Counted from the first letter of the stretch, positions 1 through 8,905 are shown. The stretch is 64,000 nucleotides of DNA from Streptomyces monomycini (GCF_022271435.1 NZ_JAFIQY010000007.1:246562-310561), one strand, 5' to 3'. Made by a program: numbers and translations. Notes: generated from the letters alone by a model not told the origin.

Positions 1-405
1 GCGAATGCCGACCACGTCCTGGTCGGCCCCTGCGGCTGTGTCTGCCTCGTAGACTCCAAGCTGTGGCACCGTCGCGCTTCCGTTTACGCGGCTGGAGGCC
101 GACTGATGCACGGCAGCGAGGACCGCGACCGGCATGTGGACCGGGCCCGGTTCGAGGGACGGTGCATCGGCAAGGCCCTGAAGCGCCCCGTAGCGGTGCT
201 GATCACGGTACACAACGCCCCAGTCGCGGATGGTGAGTTCACCCTGCGCGGCGTCCTGGTCCTGTCCGCTGAACACCTGGTCGAGGCGCTGCGCCGCACC
301 TGCGGGCAGCCGGACCCGGCGCGGGCCCGGCGGGTCGCCGCAGCTGTCGACGCGCTGTTGCCTCCGTACGTGTCGTTTGATTTCAGGGCTCGGAAGTGTC
401 GATGA
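1..405 (+). CDS. NERD-domain protein, 3' part
   Basis: The frame is open from the first base, so the N-terminus lies outside the window; 134 residues are visible. The stretch HVLVGPCGCVCLVDSKLW near the start matches the core of the nuclease-related domain (NERD), a restriction-endonuclease-like fold in which a strand carries V-D-S/T-K. A second strand (residues about 60-70, VAVLITVHNAP) and a hydrophobic helix with LVEAL follow, as in the family. NERD proteins are often DNA-processing or defence-linked, but no helicase or kinase partner domain is visible here. It stops with TGA at 403-405, convergent with the next gene. The fold assignment is fairly secure; the role is unknown. Confidence 0.6.
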   Translation, partial: ANADHVLVGPCGCVCLVDSKLWHRRASVYAAGGRLMHGSEDRDRHVDRARFEGRCIGKALKRPVAVLITVHNAPVADGEFTLRGVLVLSAEHLVEALRRTCGQPDPARARRVAAAVDALLPPYVSFDFRARKCR

Positions 406-509
406 GATATAGGAACACTGCCGACCCAGGAGCTGTGCCGATGGGCCCTGAGATAGCGGGCCGCGTCCGCTGTGACGGTGATGCTCGGGCGTGTTCCGGA
501 CGTTGTGGT

Positions 510-533
510 GGGGTGGAGACAGTGCACCACCCC
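510..533. terminator. Hairpin between convergent genes
   Basis: GGGGTGG (510-516) and CCACCCC (527-533) can pair across a 10-base loop between the convergent ends at 405 and 540. There is no clear U-tract, so this is a modest candidate for a two-way terminator. Confidence 0.4.
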
Positions 534-539
534 AGCAGG

Positions 540-2203
540 TCAGTTGCCTTCGTGGGCGGTGAGGTTGTTCAGGGTTTCGTACGATGCGTCCTCGCCGGGA
601 TAGAGGACCTGGACGTTCAGCGGCAGGGGTGAGCCCGGGTCGATGGTCTGGTTGGGGTTGGTGTTCTGGAGGACCACCGTGCCGTCGCTTCCGTCCTTGG
701 CGACGTGGTAGGTCTTGTTGAACACCTGCTTCCAGTCCGGATCGACGGTGGTGTTCGCGGGTACGTCGAAGCTGATGTTCCACAGGGATACGCGGGTCCG
801 CTTCGCCTGCACGGTCAGGGTGTAGGAGTAGATGAACTGGGGTTGGTCTCCCACTGCTTGCGCCAGTGGCTGTCGAAGTGCGGAGTGACGTGCAGGTTCG
901 GATCCTTGGCCGTGAAGTGCACGGTCGCGGGCTGGGAGGTCCGGTCGGCTTTGTGAGCCACGGCCTGCACGGTGTGGGGTTCTTCGGACCAAGGGGGTGA
1001 CGGGGTATAGGTCCACGTCCCGGTGCCGGTGCTCAGGGTGGCGTCGCCGAGCGGCTCGCCGGCCTCCGAGAGGCTGACCTTGTCCACGCCGTCGGCCATT
1101 GTTCCGCTGATCACCTGGTCGGTGTCGACCGTTGTCCCGTCCTTGGGGGCTGTGATGACCGGGGGCGCGACGGCGACGGTGAAGTGCACGTTCGCGGGGG
1201 CCGAGTCCCGCTTGCCGATATAGGCCACGGCCTGGATGGTGTGGTCGCCGCCCGGCCAGGGCCGGCCCGGCCGGAACTCCCAGGTGGTGAGGGTCGTGAG
1301 GGTGGCCGGGCCGAGCAGCTGAGGCTGGCCGTCGAGCAGTTCGAAGACCTTGACTGTGTCGATCCCTTCCCCGTCGGTCACGGTGCCCTTGATCGCCTGG
1401 CTCGGGTCGAGGTACTGCGCCCGGTCCTGCGGTTCCGTGATCACCGGTGGGTCGAGCGGGGTGATTTTGGTGATGACTCCGGCGGCGTTCATCACTTCGA
1501 GGTCGTCCACGGGCAGCGGTGTCCGGCTGAGTCGCTGCGATGTGCCGATCTGGCTCGGAGTGATCGGGTGGTCCCTGGTCGACGCGGTGAGGTCCAGGGC
1601 GTTGGCGTTGCCCTTGGAGTCGATGGCGTAGAACATGCCGTCCTCGCTGAAGAAGACGGCGGAGTACGACTTGCGTCCGCCGCTGGAGCTCTGTTCCGCC
1701 GGTGGGAAGACCTGCTGCTTGAGGGTCTGTTTCATGGGTGACTGGGTGCGGTCGATGAGGAGCAGGTCGCCGTTGTCGCCTTCCACCGCGTAGAGGCGGC
1801 CGTCCTCGGGGTGGTAGGCCCAGTCGTCCCAGCGTCCGCTGCCTGGGGGGTTGCCGGGCGTCGCCTGGTGGCCGGCCAGGTCGATGTCGTAGGAGGCGAT
1901 GTTCGGGTCCGGGCAGATGAACAGGGACTTCTTGTCGGGTGTGACGTCGCCGCCGTACCAGGTGGTGTCCGGCAGGTCCTGGATGGCCTGGGTGGTAGGT
2001 GTGCCGCCCTTCACCGGGTCGATGGTGACGAGGTTGTGCCGGCTCATCGCGTACAGCAGGCCGTCTCGCTCGCCCATGGCGGTGTAGCCGGCGGAGAAGG
2101 CTGGTACCTGGCTGACCAGTTCGATGTCCCAAGTGTTGGGGTCGAAGCGGTAGATCTGGGTGTTCGTCCTGCCCACTGCGAGATGTACGTACTGACCGGC
2201 CAT
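540..2203 (-). pseudogene. Frameshifted propeller / Ig-like repeat / CBM-like protein
   Basis: Starting at the ATG at 2203 (AAGGGGG upstream), the first frame gives about 455 good residues: an N-terminal propeller-like section with repeated short blades mentioning DP-x-T, then two bacterial Ig-like repeats (each with PVIT, a GT..D core and a W-x-Y/F strand). That frame stops at about 815 shortly after the second repeat. A second frame continues from about 840 to 540 with a beta-rich domain containing SLWNISFDVP and spaced aromatics, reminiscent of CBM2-type carbohydrate modules. The frames join if one C is added to the C4 run (G4 on the + strand, 839-842). No signal peptide is obvious. It may be a real pseudogene or a sequencing error. 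Function unknown; the neighbouring GH16 enzyme makes a carbohydrate-related role possible. Confidence 0.6.
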
Positions 2204-2474
2204 GCCGGCCCACCCCCTTCGCTGTGGTGGAACCCCGCCCGGGGCACGAGGGTGGCCACGCTTCCTTCGTCTGAGGGGCGGGGCAAGGCCGCAAAGCTGC
2301 CAAGGTCACGCGGACGCGCGCTCCTGGCCCTGGGCCCGGCCCTACCATCGGGGGATGCGGTCCGGCTGCCCGGGTGAGCCTGCTACTGCTTGGCCGATGT
2401 GGGCATGACGAATGCTGGCCAACTATCGACGGCGTCTTCGGCGACGGGGGGCGGCGTTACCGTCCGGCCAGCCA

Positions 2475-3386
2475 CTACCGCGCCCCTTCGTACGTGTACA
2501 CAGTGACCCAGGTGATCTGCAGTTCGGCGCTGCTGCCAGGTGCCGCGTACGGGCCGTCCAGTGCGGACTCGTTCTGCAGGACCCACGTCAGCGGCTGCGT
2601 CGGCACGCCATCGGTGCTGCGCCCGATCAGCCTGCCGTCCAAGTAGAACCGCACCGCTTCCGGTGTCCATTCCAGGGAGACGGTGTGCCAGGCCGTCCAG
2701 CGGGCTTCGGTGGGGAAGGCATCCTGGTCCTCACCGGTGCAGGGGTGGTGGAAGGCGGCGAGAGTGTCGGTCCAGTTCTGCTCGGGGTAGTCGATCTCGC
2801 AGCCGTCACCGTGATGCAGCCAGGCGCTCTTGTAGCCGGGCGCGGCGCGGGTGACGCGCAGGCGGGCGGAGAACTTGCCGTAGGCCTGGTGCATCGCCGC
2901 CTTGGGCACGATAGCGGCGGCGTGCACGGGGCCGCCGTCGGGCGGGCGCCACATGCGGATGCGCATCCGGCCGTCGCCGTCGGCGGCCGGGCCGACGCTG
3001 ACCGTGTCCTCGGGGTGGTAGCGGCCGCCCACGGACCGGCCGTCGTTTCCGTCGGCGCCCGAGGCGGCCGTGTCGGACCAGCCGGTGGGGTAGGCCCACC
3101 AGTCGGCACGGTACTTCCCGCGCAGGCCGTCGCAGAAGGCCTCGGGCTGTCCGGCCTGGTGGTCGCAGTCGGAGAACGCGCCGAGCGGCACGGTGTCCCC
3201 GTTGAAGTTCTCGGCGAAGGTCTGCCGGAAGGAGCCGCAGTCACCGCGTGGCACGTTGGTGGTGACGGTGTGGCAGGCGTCTTCGGAGGGGGTGGTCTGC
3301 GAGGCATGTCCGGGCGGGGCCGGCAGCATCATGCTCACCAGCAGGGTGGAGGCCGTCACGAGTGCCCTGTGGAGTAGACGGTTCAT
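2475..3386 (-). CDS. Secreted glycoside hydrolase family 16 protein
   Basis: A 303-residue protein with a Sec-type signal peptide (residues about 1-29, ending PAPPGHA) and a GH16 jelly-roll catalytic domain. The active-site strand reads GCEIDYPE, matching the ExDxxE form of the GH16 signature (E197 nucleophile, D199, E202 acid/base), and tryptophan-rich strands (ADWWAYPTGW, SAWLHHGDG, WTAWHTVSLEW) line the expected cleft. GH16 enzymes cleave beta-1,3/1,4 glucans or galactans; the exact substrate cannot be read. The ATG at 3386 is preferred over the one at 3395 because AGGGA then lies 9 bases upstream, whereas it abuts the first ATG. It follows a strong hairpin at 3607-3640 and is probably monocistronic. 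Confidence 0.8.
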   Translation of the reverse strand: MNRLLHRALVTASTLLVSMMLPAPPGHASQTTPSEDACHTVTTNVPRGDCGSFRQTFAENFNGDTVPLGAFSDCDHQAGQPEAFCDGLRGKYRADWWAYPTGWSDTAASGADGNDGRSVGGRYHPEDTVSVGPAADGDGRMRIRMWRPPDGGPVHAAAIVPKAAMHQAYGKFSARLRVTRAAPGYKSAWLHHGDGCEIDYPEQNWTDTLAAFHHPCTGEDQDAFPTEARWTAWHTVSLEWTPEAVRFYLDGRLIGRSTDGVPTQPLTWVLQNESALDGPYAAPGSSAELQITWVTVYTYEGAR

Positions 3387-3606
3387 GTGGATCATTCCCT
3401 TCGCGCGGCGAGCGGGAGGGGCACTGATCCGTTCGCCGCCTGAATGCTTGGTTTCGAAGTCGTTGCCGGTGCCGAATCCTGCCGGGTCTGGCCGTCGGCC
3501 CGTCGGTGTTCATAAGCAAGTGACGGATTCGGCGCGTACCCGCTTCTTTACGCCCAGCTCCAAACCGTCGCTCGACGGCGCATCCTCATAGGGTCAGCCG
3601 GAACGA

Positions 3607-3640
3607 AGCCCCGGTGCCGCATACCTGCGGCACCGGGGCT
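3607..3640. terminator. Strong stem-loop terminator
   Basis: A perfect 15-bp stem (3607-3621 with 3626-3640) closes a 4-base loop. It lies just downstream of the leftward pair ending at 3663 and separates it from the GH16 gene. The tail is not T-rich, as is usual in high-G+C actinomycete terminators. Confidence 0.75.
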
Positions 3641-3662
3641 TCCGTCTTCGCCCATACAGCCA

Positions 3663-3848
3663 TCACGGCTTCCCCCTCGGAGCCGGCCACCTTCGGCGCG
3701 GTACGATCTTGAAGGTGTCCTGGTGGGCGGAGTACACCACCTCAACATCCTCACCAGCCGCCCGCAGCTTCGCGACCAGCGCGTCCAAGGCCGGCAGCGA
3801 ACGCGGATTCCCAGCAGGCAGCTCACGTGCATCGGTGACAACGTTCAT
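3663..3848 (-). CDS. Small hypothetical protein downstream of DUF6907 gene
   Basis: A 61-residue protein beginning MNVVTDARELPAG. Its ATG overlaps the stop of the upstream gene (ATGA at 3845-3848), so the two are translationally coupled. The sequence has an amphipathic helix (residues about 18-31, LPALDALVAKLRAAG), then a strand (DVEVVYS) and FKIVPRRR with a basic, proline-rich tail. No known fold can be named. It is probably part of the mobile-element gene set, since it travels with a DUF6907 gene. Confidence 0.6.
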   Translation of the reverse strand: MNVVTDARELPAGNPRSLPALDALVAKLRAAGEDVEVVYSAHQDTFKIVPRRRWPAPRGKP

Positions 3849-4243
3849 GACGTCACCACCTCGGCCAGTTTCCGCAGGCGCGCCGCATGTTCCTCCATGC
3901 TCTTGGCCACCGAGGACGCCAACGACGCATCCAGCTTCACGACGTCACTGTCCTCAGCCACCTCCAGAGACAGCGACACCCGGCGGTCGCTTTCCTGGTC
4001 TGCGAACGGCCACTGGACGAGCCGCACAATGAGCACCTGTTCCTGGCCCGAGGATGATGAGGGCACTGACAAGGCCGTCGGCGCGCTCTCGTGCACCACA
4101 TCGTCGAGGAGCGCGTCGTGCGCGTCGTCGTGGGCCGTTACGCACCATGGCGGGCACTCGATCACTACCTGCTGGCCGTGGACGCGCACAGTCGAGCGGC
4201 GGGGGACCGGCGGGCACGGTTCCGGCGGGAGGGAAATGCTCAT
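3845..4243 (-). CDS. DUF6907-type mobile element protein
   Basis: A 132-residue protein; the ATG at 4243 has GGGAG 10 bases upstream, and the open frame further upstream has no family-like content. The core CPPWCVTAH followed by an aspartate/histidine-rich stretch is characteristic of DUF6907 proteins, which are common in Streptomyces integrative elements and plasmids. A beta-strand-rich middle (LIVRLVQWPF, RRVSLSLEVAE) and a C-terminal amphipathic helix (residues about 108-128) follow. The two cysteines and the histidine could bind metal. Coupled to the small gene at 3848. Molecular role unknown. Confidence 0.75.
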   Translation of the reverse strand: MSISLPPEPCPPVPRRSTVRVHGQQVVIECPPWCVTAHDDAHDALLDDVVHESAPTALSVPSSSSGQEQVLIVRLVQWPFADQESDRRVSLSLEVAEDSDVVKLDASLASSVAKSMEEHAARLRKLAEVVTS

Positions 4244-4672
4244 TGGGGGATACTCCCTTCTGAAGTTGCGTCGGTGTGCTGCTGGTTGGAGGAGCGCAGG
4301 CCGCTGACCGACTGGCGGTGCGTCCACGGCCACTCCCCCTTGAAGCCGCGTACTCGGGCCTGACCGTGCTGAATACCGGAAATGATCAGTGGTGTCAGCC
4401 GAGAAAGTCGCCTGCACGGCTGATCGATCCATCGCTGTAGGGGGGCGCGGACAAGACCGGCGTTGATCAGGCAGTTGTCCGCGGCGTGCAGGCCAGCCGG
4501 GGCGGCGGCGCGTACGTGGCGTCGTGCAAGTACGGCTCGATGCCCTGGTGCGACCATGCCGCTTCTCCAATAGCCTGTATAGGAGAGGTTGCGCTTCCTG
4601 TTCTGGTGTGTCAATGAGGTGGAGTCGCCCGAGCTTCAACTCGCCTGTTCAGGTGAGGCGTTGCCAGTTGGT

Positions 4673-4691
4673 TGGACAGGTACGGTGTCCA
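4673..4691. promoter_or_regulatory. Candidate operator upstream of the GntR gene
   Basis: TGGACA and TGTCCA form a 19-bp inverted repeat with a 7-base spacer, ending 28 bases before the TTG start of the GntR-type regulator. A second small palindrome, CCTGTTCAGG, lies at 4644-4653. GntR-family repressors of Streptomyces conjugative elements commonly bind inverted repeats in their own promoter, so autoregulation is the likely meaning. This is inference from position and symmetry. Confidence 0.45.
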
Positions 4692-4718
4692 CCACGCGTA
4701 GCGGTTGAGGGAGGAACC

Positions 4719-5474
4719 TTGACGAATCGAGCGCGTCCGAGGAAGCCGCGCTACCAAGAGATCGCGGACGATCTGCGCGCGGAGATCGAGACCGGCGTCT
4801 ATGACGGCGGCAAGCGACTCCCCAGCGAAGCGGGGCTGATGCAGCGGTTCGGTGCTGCTCGTGGCACTGTGCGCGACGCGATCGCCGTACTGCAGGCCGA
4901 GGACTTGACCGAAGCGAAGAAGGGGTCGGGCGTCTACCTTCGTACCTTCGAACGCATCCGCCGAGATGCGGCTCAGCGTCTGGCGAGGAGCAACTGGGGC
5001 ACGGGGCGCGCAATCTGGGACTCAGACCTCAAAGGGCGTCGTCGCCACGAAGATGTAGAGGTGGAGGAGGTGGAAGCCCCCGAGCACATCATGGCCGTGT
5101 TCGGTATGCGGCCCGGCAGCCGCGTCTGGAGGCGAAGTCGACTGCATCGTGCCGAAGGGCGCTTCGTTCAACAGTCCACCTCCTATCTTCCTGCTGACCT
5201 CGTTGCCGGTACGGCCATCACCCGGCCTGACACCGGCGCCGGCGGTACGTATGCGCGGTTGGCCGACATCGGGCACGCGCCCATCCGCTTCCGTGAGGAG
5301 ATCAGGAGCCGCCTGCCGCTGTCTCATGAGGCGAAGGTGCTCGGAGTCACCATGAGCACACCGGTGATGCTCATTGCTCGCACGGCATTCGACATAGACG
5401 GCCAACCGGTCGAGGTGAACGAGATGATGTTGGACTCCAACAGCTATGTCCTGGAGTACAACTTCAATTCTTGA
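4719..5474 (+). CDS. GntR-family regulator with UTRA domain (KorSA-like)
   Basis: A 251-residue protein. An N-terminal winged helix (residues about 8-75) shows the GntR pattern RYQEIADDLRAEIETGVY, LPSEAGLMQRFG, ARGTVRDAI. The C-terminal part (about 95-245) has the UTRA ligand-binding layout, including RRSRLHRAEGRFVQQSTSYL and a terminal VEVNEMMLDSNSYVLEY strand. The start is TTG at 4719 behind GGGAGGA; frame and family length support it. In pSAM2-type elements a GntR protein (KorSA) represses transfer and replication genes, and here it is directly upstream of the spread/transfer genes. A canonical terminator follows at 5491. Orthology to KorSA itself is not shown. Confidence 0.85.
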   Translation: MTNRARPRKPRYQEIADDLRAEIETGVYDGGKRLPSEAGLMQRFGAARGTVRDAIAVLQAEDLTEAKKGSGVYLRTFERIRRDAAQRLARSNWGTGRAIWDSDLKGRRRHEDVEVEEVEAPEHIMAVFGMRPGSRVWRRSRLHRAEGRFVQQSTSYLPADLVAGTAITRPDTGAGGTYARLADIGHAPIRFREEIRSRLPLSHEAKVLGVTMSTPVMLIARTAFDIDGQPVEVNEMMLDSNSYVLEYNFNS

Positions 5475-5490
5475 CCTGTGACATTACAAG

Positions 5491-5523
5491 GGCCCTGCCT
5501 GTTCGCGGCGGGGCCGTTTTTTT
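5491..5523 (+). terminator. Rho-independent terminator after the GntR gene
   Basis: A 9-bp stem (5491-5499 with 5507-5515, one T-G wobble) with a 7-base loop is followed by seven T residues, an unusually textbook terminator for this G+C range. It isolates the regulator from the transfer operon. Confidence 0.85.
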
Positions 5524-5972
5524 GCAATGCAGGATGTTCAGTAGAGATGGATGGCTACAGCCAGCCGTATGCGCTAACTTGTCCAGAACAAGAATTGGCT
5601 CGCATGGCAGTTCCATCGCGTAGCTCGGAGCTGCCTCGGTGGCAGCACACTCGCTGCCCGGACGGTTGATGGGGTGACTGTCACCCTTCCTGGTCTTCTG
5701 ATCGACCACCGCCGTCATCACCAGTATCCGAAGGTCCACGCGGTGCGTGGAAGACGCTCTCATGATCGAGCTTTCGTCCCCGCCTGGGGGCGCCATCAAC
5801 AAGCGTTTCGAGCGCTGCTGTTGATCCTAATGACGTGATCTCCCCCCTGCCGCCCGTGGCGATCTCCGCGAGCCGGTGACGTCCGGCAGGCGTGGTAGGC
5901 GGCGGCCGGGACGGGAAGCTCCGTGCCACGTGGTCTTGTCGGCTCTGCTGTCAGTTTCACCGGAGGTGTTTG
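5524..5972. other. Long leader of the spread/transfer operon
   Basis: About 450 bases with no credible gene. The left part has lower G+C and contains an imperfect inverted repeat CTTGT-5-ACAAG at 5578-5592, next to TTGGCT. This is where the promoter for the rightward spread/transfer genes and a binding site for the GntR regulator would be expected. Nothing else recognisable. Confidence 0.4.
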
Positions 5973-6236
5973 ATGAACTCCTCGAAACGGTCTCTGACCT
6001 TTGAACAGGCGCTTGCCGAAGGCAGGAAGGTCGGTGCACGCCGCGCTGACGACCCGGCGCTGATGGCGCTGTTCTGCGCCGAGACCTTGCAGTACGTCGT
6101 CGGTGCGGTGTCCCCGCAGCTCGTGTGGGAGGGGGCACAGGCGCAGGGCCTGCGAACCAAGGACCTCGTGCGTCTGTGCGCCACCGACGTTCTCGCCGTC
6201 AGTGCCCTGATGTGGGCCGAGACGGGAGGTGCCTGA
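5973..6236 (+). CDS. Small conserved mobile-element protein
   Basis: An 87-residue protein; ATG at 5973 with GGAGG 6 bases upstream. It is mostly helical (LTFEQALAEGRKVGAR, LMALFCAETLQYVVGAV, LVRLCATDVLAVSALM) and soluble-looking, with two cysteines. It opens the run of overlapping small genes before the DUF2637 gene; its stop overlaps the next start (TGATG). The position matches the small spd genes of Streptomyces elements. No domain recognised. Confidence 0.6.
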   Translation: MNSSKRSLTFEQALAEGRKVGARRADDPALMALFCAETLQYVVGAVSPQLVWEGAQAQGLRTKDLVRLCATDVLAVSALMWAETGGA

Positions 6237-6427
6237 TGCGCCCCGCCGCCTGGCTCGCTCTGATACTGGCGGGGGTCCTGTGCGTGACGTGTCCCGCCTT
6301 GCCGGCCGCAGTGCTCGCCATCGCGTCGTGGGTCCTGTTCACGCCGCTGGCCGCTGCCGCCGCGCTGGCGGTGACGCTCATGTGGACCGCCGTCCGGCCC
6401 GAGGGCGAACGGAGGATGGCGCGATGA
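6236..6427 (+). CDS. Small two-segment membrane protein
   Basis: 63 residues, nearly all hydrophobic: membrane segments at about 5-27 and 30-50, then a short basic tail (RPEGERRMAR). Start and stop overlap the neighbouring genes (TGATG and ATGA), so it is translated within the spread operon. Small membrane proteins in this position are typical spread (Spd) candidates, thought to help plasmid movement between hyphal compartments; that role is by analogy only. Confidence 0.6.
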   Translation: MRPAAWLALILAGVLCVTCPALPAAVLAIASWVLFTPLAAAAALAVTLMWTAVRPEGERRMAR

Positions 6428-6741
6428 CCCGGCGGAACCCTCGGAAGGTCCTCTTCGTCGAAGTCGGGCTCCTGGCTGTCAGCGGCGCGCTCGCAGCTGC
6501 TCTCGCTGCCCGGCTCCTCGAACGTGGCGTGGGCACTGCGGTCGTAGCCGCCGTTGTCTGCTGCACGCTCACCGTCGGTCTGTCGCTGGCCGCTCAGTTC
6601 GACCAGGGCATGCGCACCACGCTGTACACGTGCCCGGTCAGCGGCTGTGCCGTTTCCGTACGCGTGCGTGGTGCCAGCCCCGAGGCGCTCTGTCGGCTCC
6701 GAGCTCTGGCGACGGACCACAGTCGGCATGGAGCCACCTGA
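6424..6741 (+). CDS. Membrane protein with C-terminal Cys pair
   Basis: A 105-residue protein with two membrane segments (about 10-30 and 36-58) and a cytoplasmic-looking tail containing YTCPVSGCAVSVRVRG, a C-x5-C pair that could bind metal. ATGA overlap with the upstream gene and TGATG overlap with the downstream gene place it in the spread operon. The combination of membrane anchor and small Cys module resembles element-borne Spd-type proteins. Function inferred from context only. Confidence 0.6.
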   Translation: MTRRNPRKVLFVEVGLLAVSGALAAALAARLLERGVGTAVVAAVVCCTLTVGLSLAAQFDQGMRTTLYTCPVSGCAVSVRVRGASPEALCRLRALATDHSRHGAT

Positions 6742-7016
6742 TGACTCCGCGGGCCCGAGCCTGGACTGAGCAGCGTGGCCCACTGCTCGGCCGACGGCGG
6801 CGGCTTCAGCGGCGTTGGCCGGGCGGCTGCTGGATGTGCTCGCGCACGCGGGCCGTGGGCCTGCCCACTCCCAGCTCTCCGCTGGATGTCGGCTGCGAAG
6901 GGCACGACCGGCGAGACGCCGATCGCTCGTTCCCTGGTGCGGTTCCAGAAGAGCGCTGCGGCCGGGGCCACTGGGGTCGCCTCTTGCCTCGCGACCGGAG
7001 GACTGATGTGAAGTGA
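6741..7016 (+). CDS. Small basic hypothetical protein
   Basis: A 91-residue arginine-rich frame beginning MTPRARAWTEQRG. It has CWMC and, further on, CEGH, then C and H near the end, which could form a zinc site. Its start overlaps the previous stop (TGATG) and its stop overlaps the GTG of the DUF2637 gene (GTGA). The tight fit between two real genes is the main argument for it; composition alone would not convince. Confidence 0.5.
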   Translation: MTPRARAWTEQRGPLLGRRRRLQRRWPGGCWMCSRTRAVGLPTPSSPLDVGCEGHDRRDADRSFPGAVPEERCGRGHWGRLLPRDRRTDVK

Positions 7017-8377
7017 ACTTCCCGGAGCTGCTGCGCTGGTTCGGCGAGCACGCTTCCGTGACCGTCGGAGGCGCAGGGGCGTGCGTCCTGGTGGCGATTG
7101 TGCTCGCGCGTCGCTGTCGGCCAAGTGCTCCTGGCCCCGACCGGCACCGGCCGCCCGCTGCCGTCCTGGTGACCGGGCTCGCCGCGGCCGGCTGCACCGC
7201 TTACAGCGCCGACACCTCGTGGCGCTTCGCCGAACACGTGCTGGGCATGGTCGCGCTGGAAGAGCGGGCAACGCTGTTCGGCGCCGCTGAGCTGGCGCTG
7301 TTCGCGGTGGCTCTGATGGCTCGGCAGAACCTCCGGGTGAAGGGGATGCCGGGTACACCGGGTGTGCTCGTGTGGGTCATCACCGGCGTGCAGATCATCC
7401 CGGCGTTCGCGGAATCCGGATTCTGGGGCGGCATCGTCCGCGCCTTCGTCGGCCCGGTCATGGCGGCCTGGCTGTGGCACCTGGCCATGGGCATCGAGCT
7501 GCGTCACCGTCAGCCCGATGCCGAGTCCCAGTCGCTGCCGAGCGTGCTGTGGCGCGAGGGCCGTAAGCGGCTGCTGTCTCGCATCGGGCTGGCGGTACGC
7601 GACCGTACGGCTGAGCAGATTACCCGCGACCGGTGGACCGTCAAGGCTGTCAGCCTCGCCACCCGCCTCGCCGAGATGTCGGCCGACGACAAGCAGCGGG
7701 AGCGGGTCGCCCGCAAGCTGTCCTTGGCCGTCGGCCGCGCGCAGGCCGGCGCGCACCCGGAGCAGAAGCAGATGTTGCTGCAGCTGCTGGCCGCGCGTCG
7801 GCATGCCCGGTCGCTGGCAACAGTGGAACTGCCCTCACCGTGGACGCCGGAGGCGGACATGTCCGACCGGCCTCGGTCGCCAGCCGCTGTCGCCCACCGT
7901 GCACTCGTTGGAATGCACCCGATGGATGCCATTCGCAAGGTCGCGGATACGCATCCGGATCTGGCCCCCGCCGAGCTGGCGAGTCTGCTCATCGAGCACG
8001 GCGTCGTTGTCTCCGCGACCTTGGTCGAGATCGCTCTGCGCGGCACTGCCGCCGTACGACCACGTGGCCTGGAATGCGCATCCGCTGCTGATCAGCCGCG
8101 GTCGCGTGTAGAAGCTCGCTGGGTGCCGGACGGCCGTACGGGTGCGGATACCTGCGACGAGCCGGATGCGGGGGCCGACGCCATCCTGCTGCAGGGTGCC
8201 CTCCGCGTTGATCAAGCCGCCCGGGCTGAGACCGGACGCCCGGCCTCCCTACGTCGCCTGCAGACCGAGTTGCGCATCGGACAGAAGCGGGCGCAGCGAA
8301 TGCAGCGACTGCTGCACGCCCCAGTGGAGTCGGCCGAGGAAGTCCCCACACGGACCACCGATTCCATCCGCAACTAA
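7013..8377 (+). CDS. DUF2637 membrane protein (Spd-type)
   Basis: A 454-residue protein with a GTG start at 7013 overlapping the previous stop, CGGAGGA upstream. The N-terminal ~165 residues are a four-helix membrane region typical of DUF2637, including the conserved SADTSWRFAEHVLG and a loop with VWVITGVQIIPAFAESG. The C-terminal ~280 residues are soluble, with a charged helical section and, at about 395-430, an HTH-like segment (GRPASLRRLQTELRIGQKRA). DUF2637 proteins sit next to traB in most Streptomyces conjugative elements and are regarded as spread proteins; the C-terminal HTH suggests DNA contact. Biochemical role unproven. Confidence 0.8.
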   Translation: MNFPELLRWFGEHASVTVGGAGACVLVAIVLARRCRPSAPGPDRHRPPAAVLVTGLAAAGCTAYSADTSWRFAEHVLGMVALEERATLFGAAELALFAVALMARQNLRVKGMPGTPGVLVWVITGVQIIPAFAESGFWGGIVRAFVGPVMAAWLWHLAMGIELRHRQPDAESQSLPSVLWREGRKRLLSRIGLAVRDRTAEQITRDRWTVKAVSLATRLAEMSADDKQRERVARKLSLAVGRAQAGAHPEQKQMLLQLLAARRHARSLATVELPSPWTPEADMSDRPRSPAAVAHRALVGMHPMDAIRKVADTHPDLAPAELASLLIEHGVVVSATLVEIALRGTAAVRPRGLECASAADQPRSRVEARWVPDGRTGADTCDEPDAGADAILLQGALRVDQAARAETGRPASLRRLQTELRIGQKRAQRMQRLLHAPVESAEEVPTRTTDSIRN

Positions 8378-8421
8378 CCGGCGCGCGGCTCCTGGTCGCG
8401 CGCACATCGTGGAGACAACCA

Positions 8422-8892
8422 ATGGACACCACCACGACAGGGCCGCCGAGCTCGGACGAACTCATCGACTGGCTCACCGCTCGACTGGATCACTTCGGTC
8501 CCGACCAGCGCATCACCCCGTTGACCCTCAAGGCCGCACACCCGGGCCTGACCTGGACGCGCGCCAGGAACGCCCTCTATGAGCTGTATTCCAGTGGTCT
8601 GCTGCATCGGACGGGCCGCGGCAGCGTCTACGCGCTCCGTCCCGACCTCCCTGTCAGCGGTACTGGCCACCTCTGGCTGCGCCTGAGCAATCGCGCTGGC
8701 GCCGCAGTCGAGGTGGTCGCGGCCGTGCCCCGGCCGACCAGCCCGTACCAAGCCGGAACGACGAGGGTGCGCTGGGTCTGCCACGGCTGCGCCCGGGGAG
8801 AGGCTGACGCGGGTTTCGGCGCCGCCGCGGAACAGGCCGAGCATCATGCGGCCGGCTGCCGCGGCGAGGACTTGTCGGATCTGGCCGGGTAG
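8422..8892 (+). CDS. Winged-helix / Cys-His protein of the transfer operon
   Basis: A 156-residue protein. The N-terminal ~75 residues look like a winged helix (DELIDWLTARLD, TPLTLKAAHPGLTWTRARNAL, LLHRTGRGSVYALRP). The C-terminal part carries CHGCARGEAD and HHAAGC, a probable zinc-binding knuckle. It lies 44 bases after the DUF2637 gene, GGAG upstream of the ATG. A DNA-binding accessory of transfer is plausible. Similar small proteins occur in Streptomyces elements, but I cannot name a characterised homologue. Confidence 0.6.
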   Translation: MDTTTTGPPSSDELIDWLTARLDHFGPDQRITPLTLKAAHPGLTWTRARNALYELYSSGLLHRTGRGSVYALRPDLPVSGTGHLWLRLSNRAGAAVEVVAAVPRPTSPYQAGTTRVRWVCHGCARGEADAGFGAAAEQAEHHAAGCRGEDLSDLAG

Positions 8893-8905
8893 CGAGAGCC
8901 AGGTC

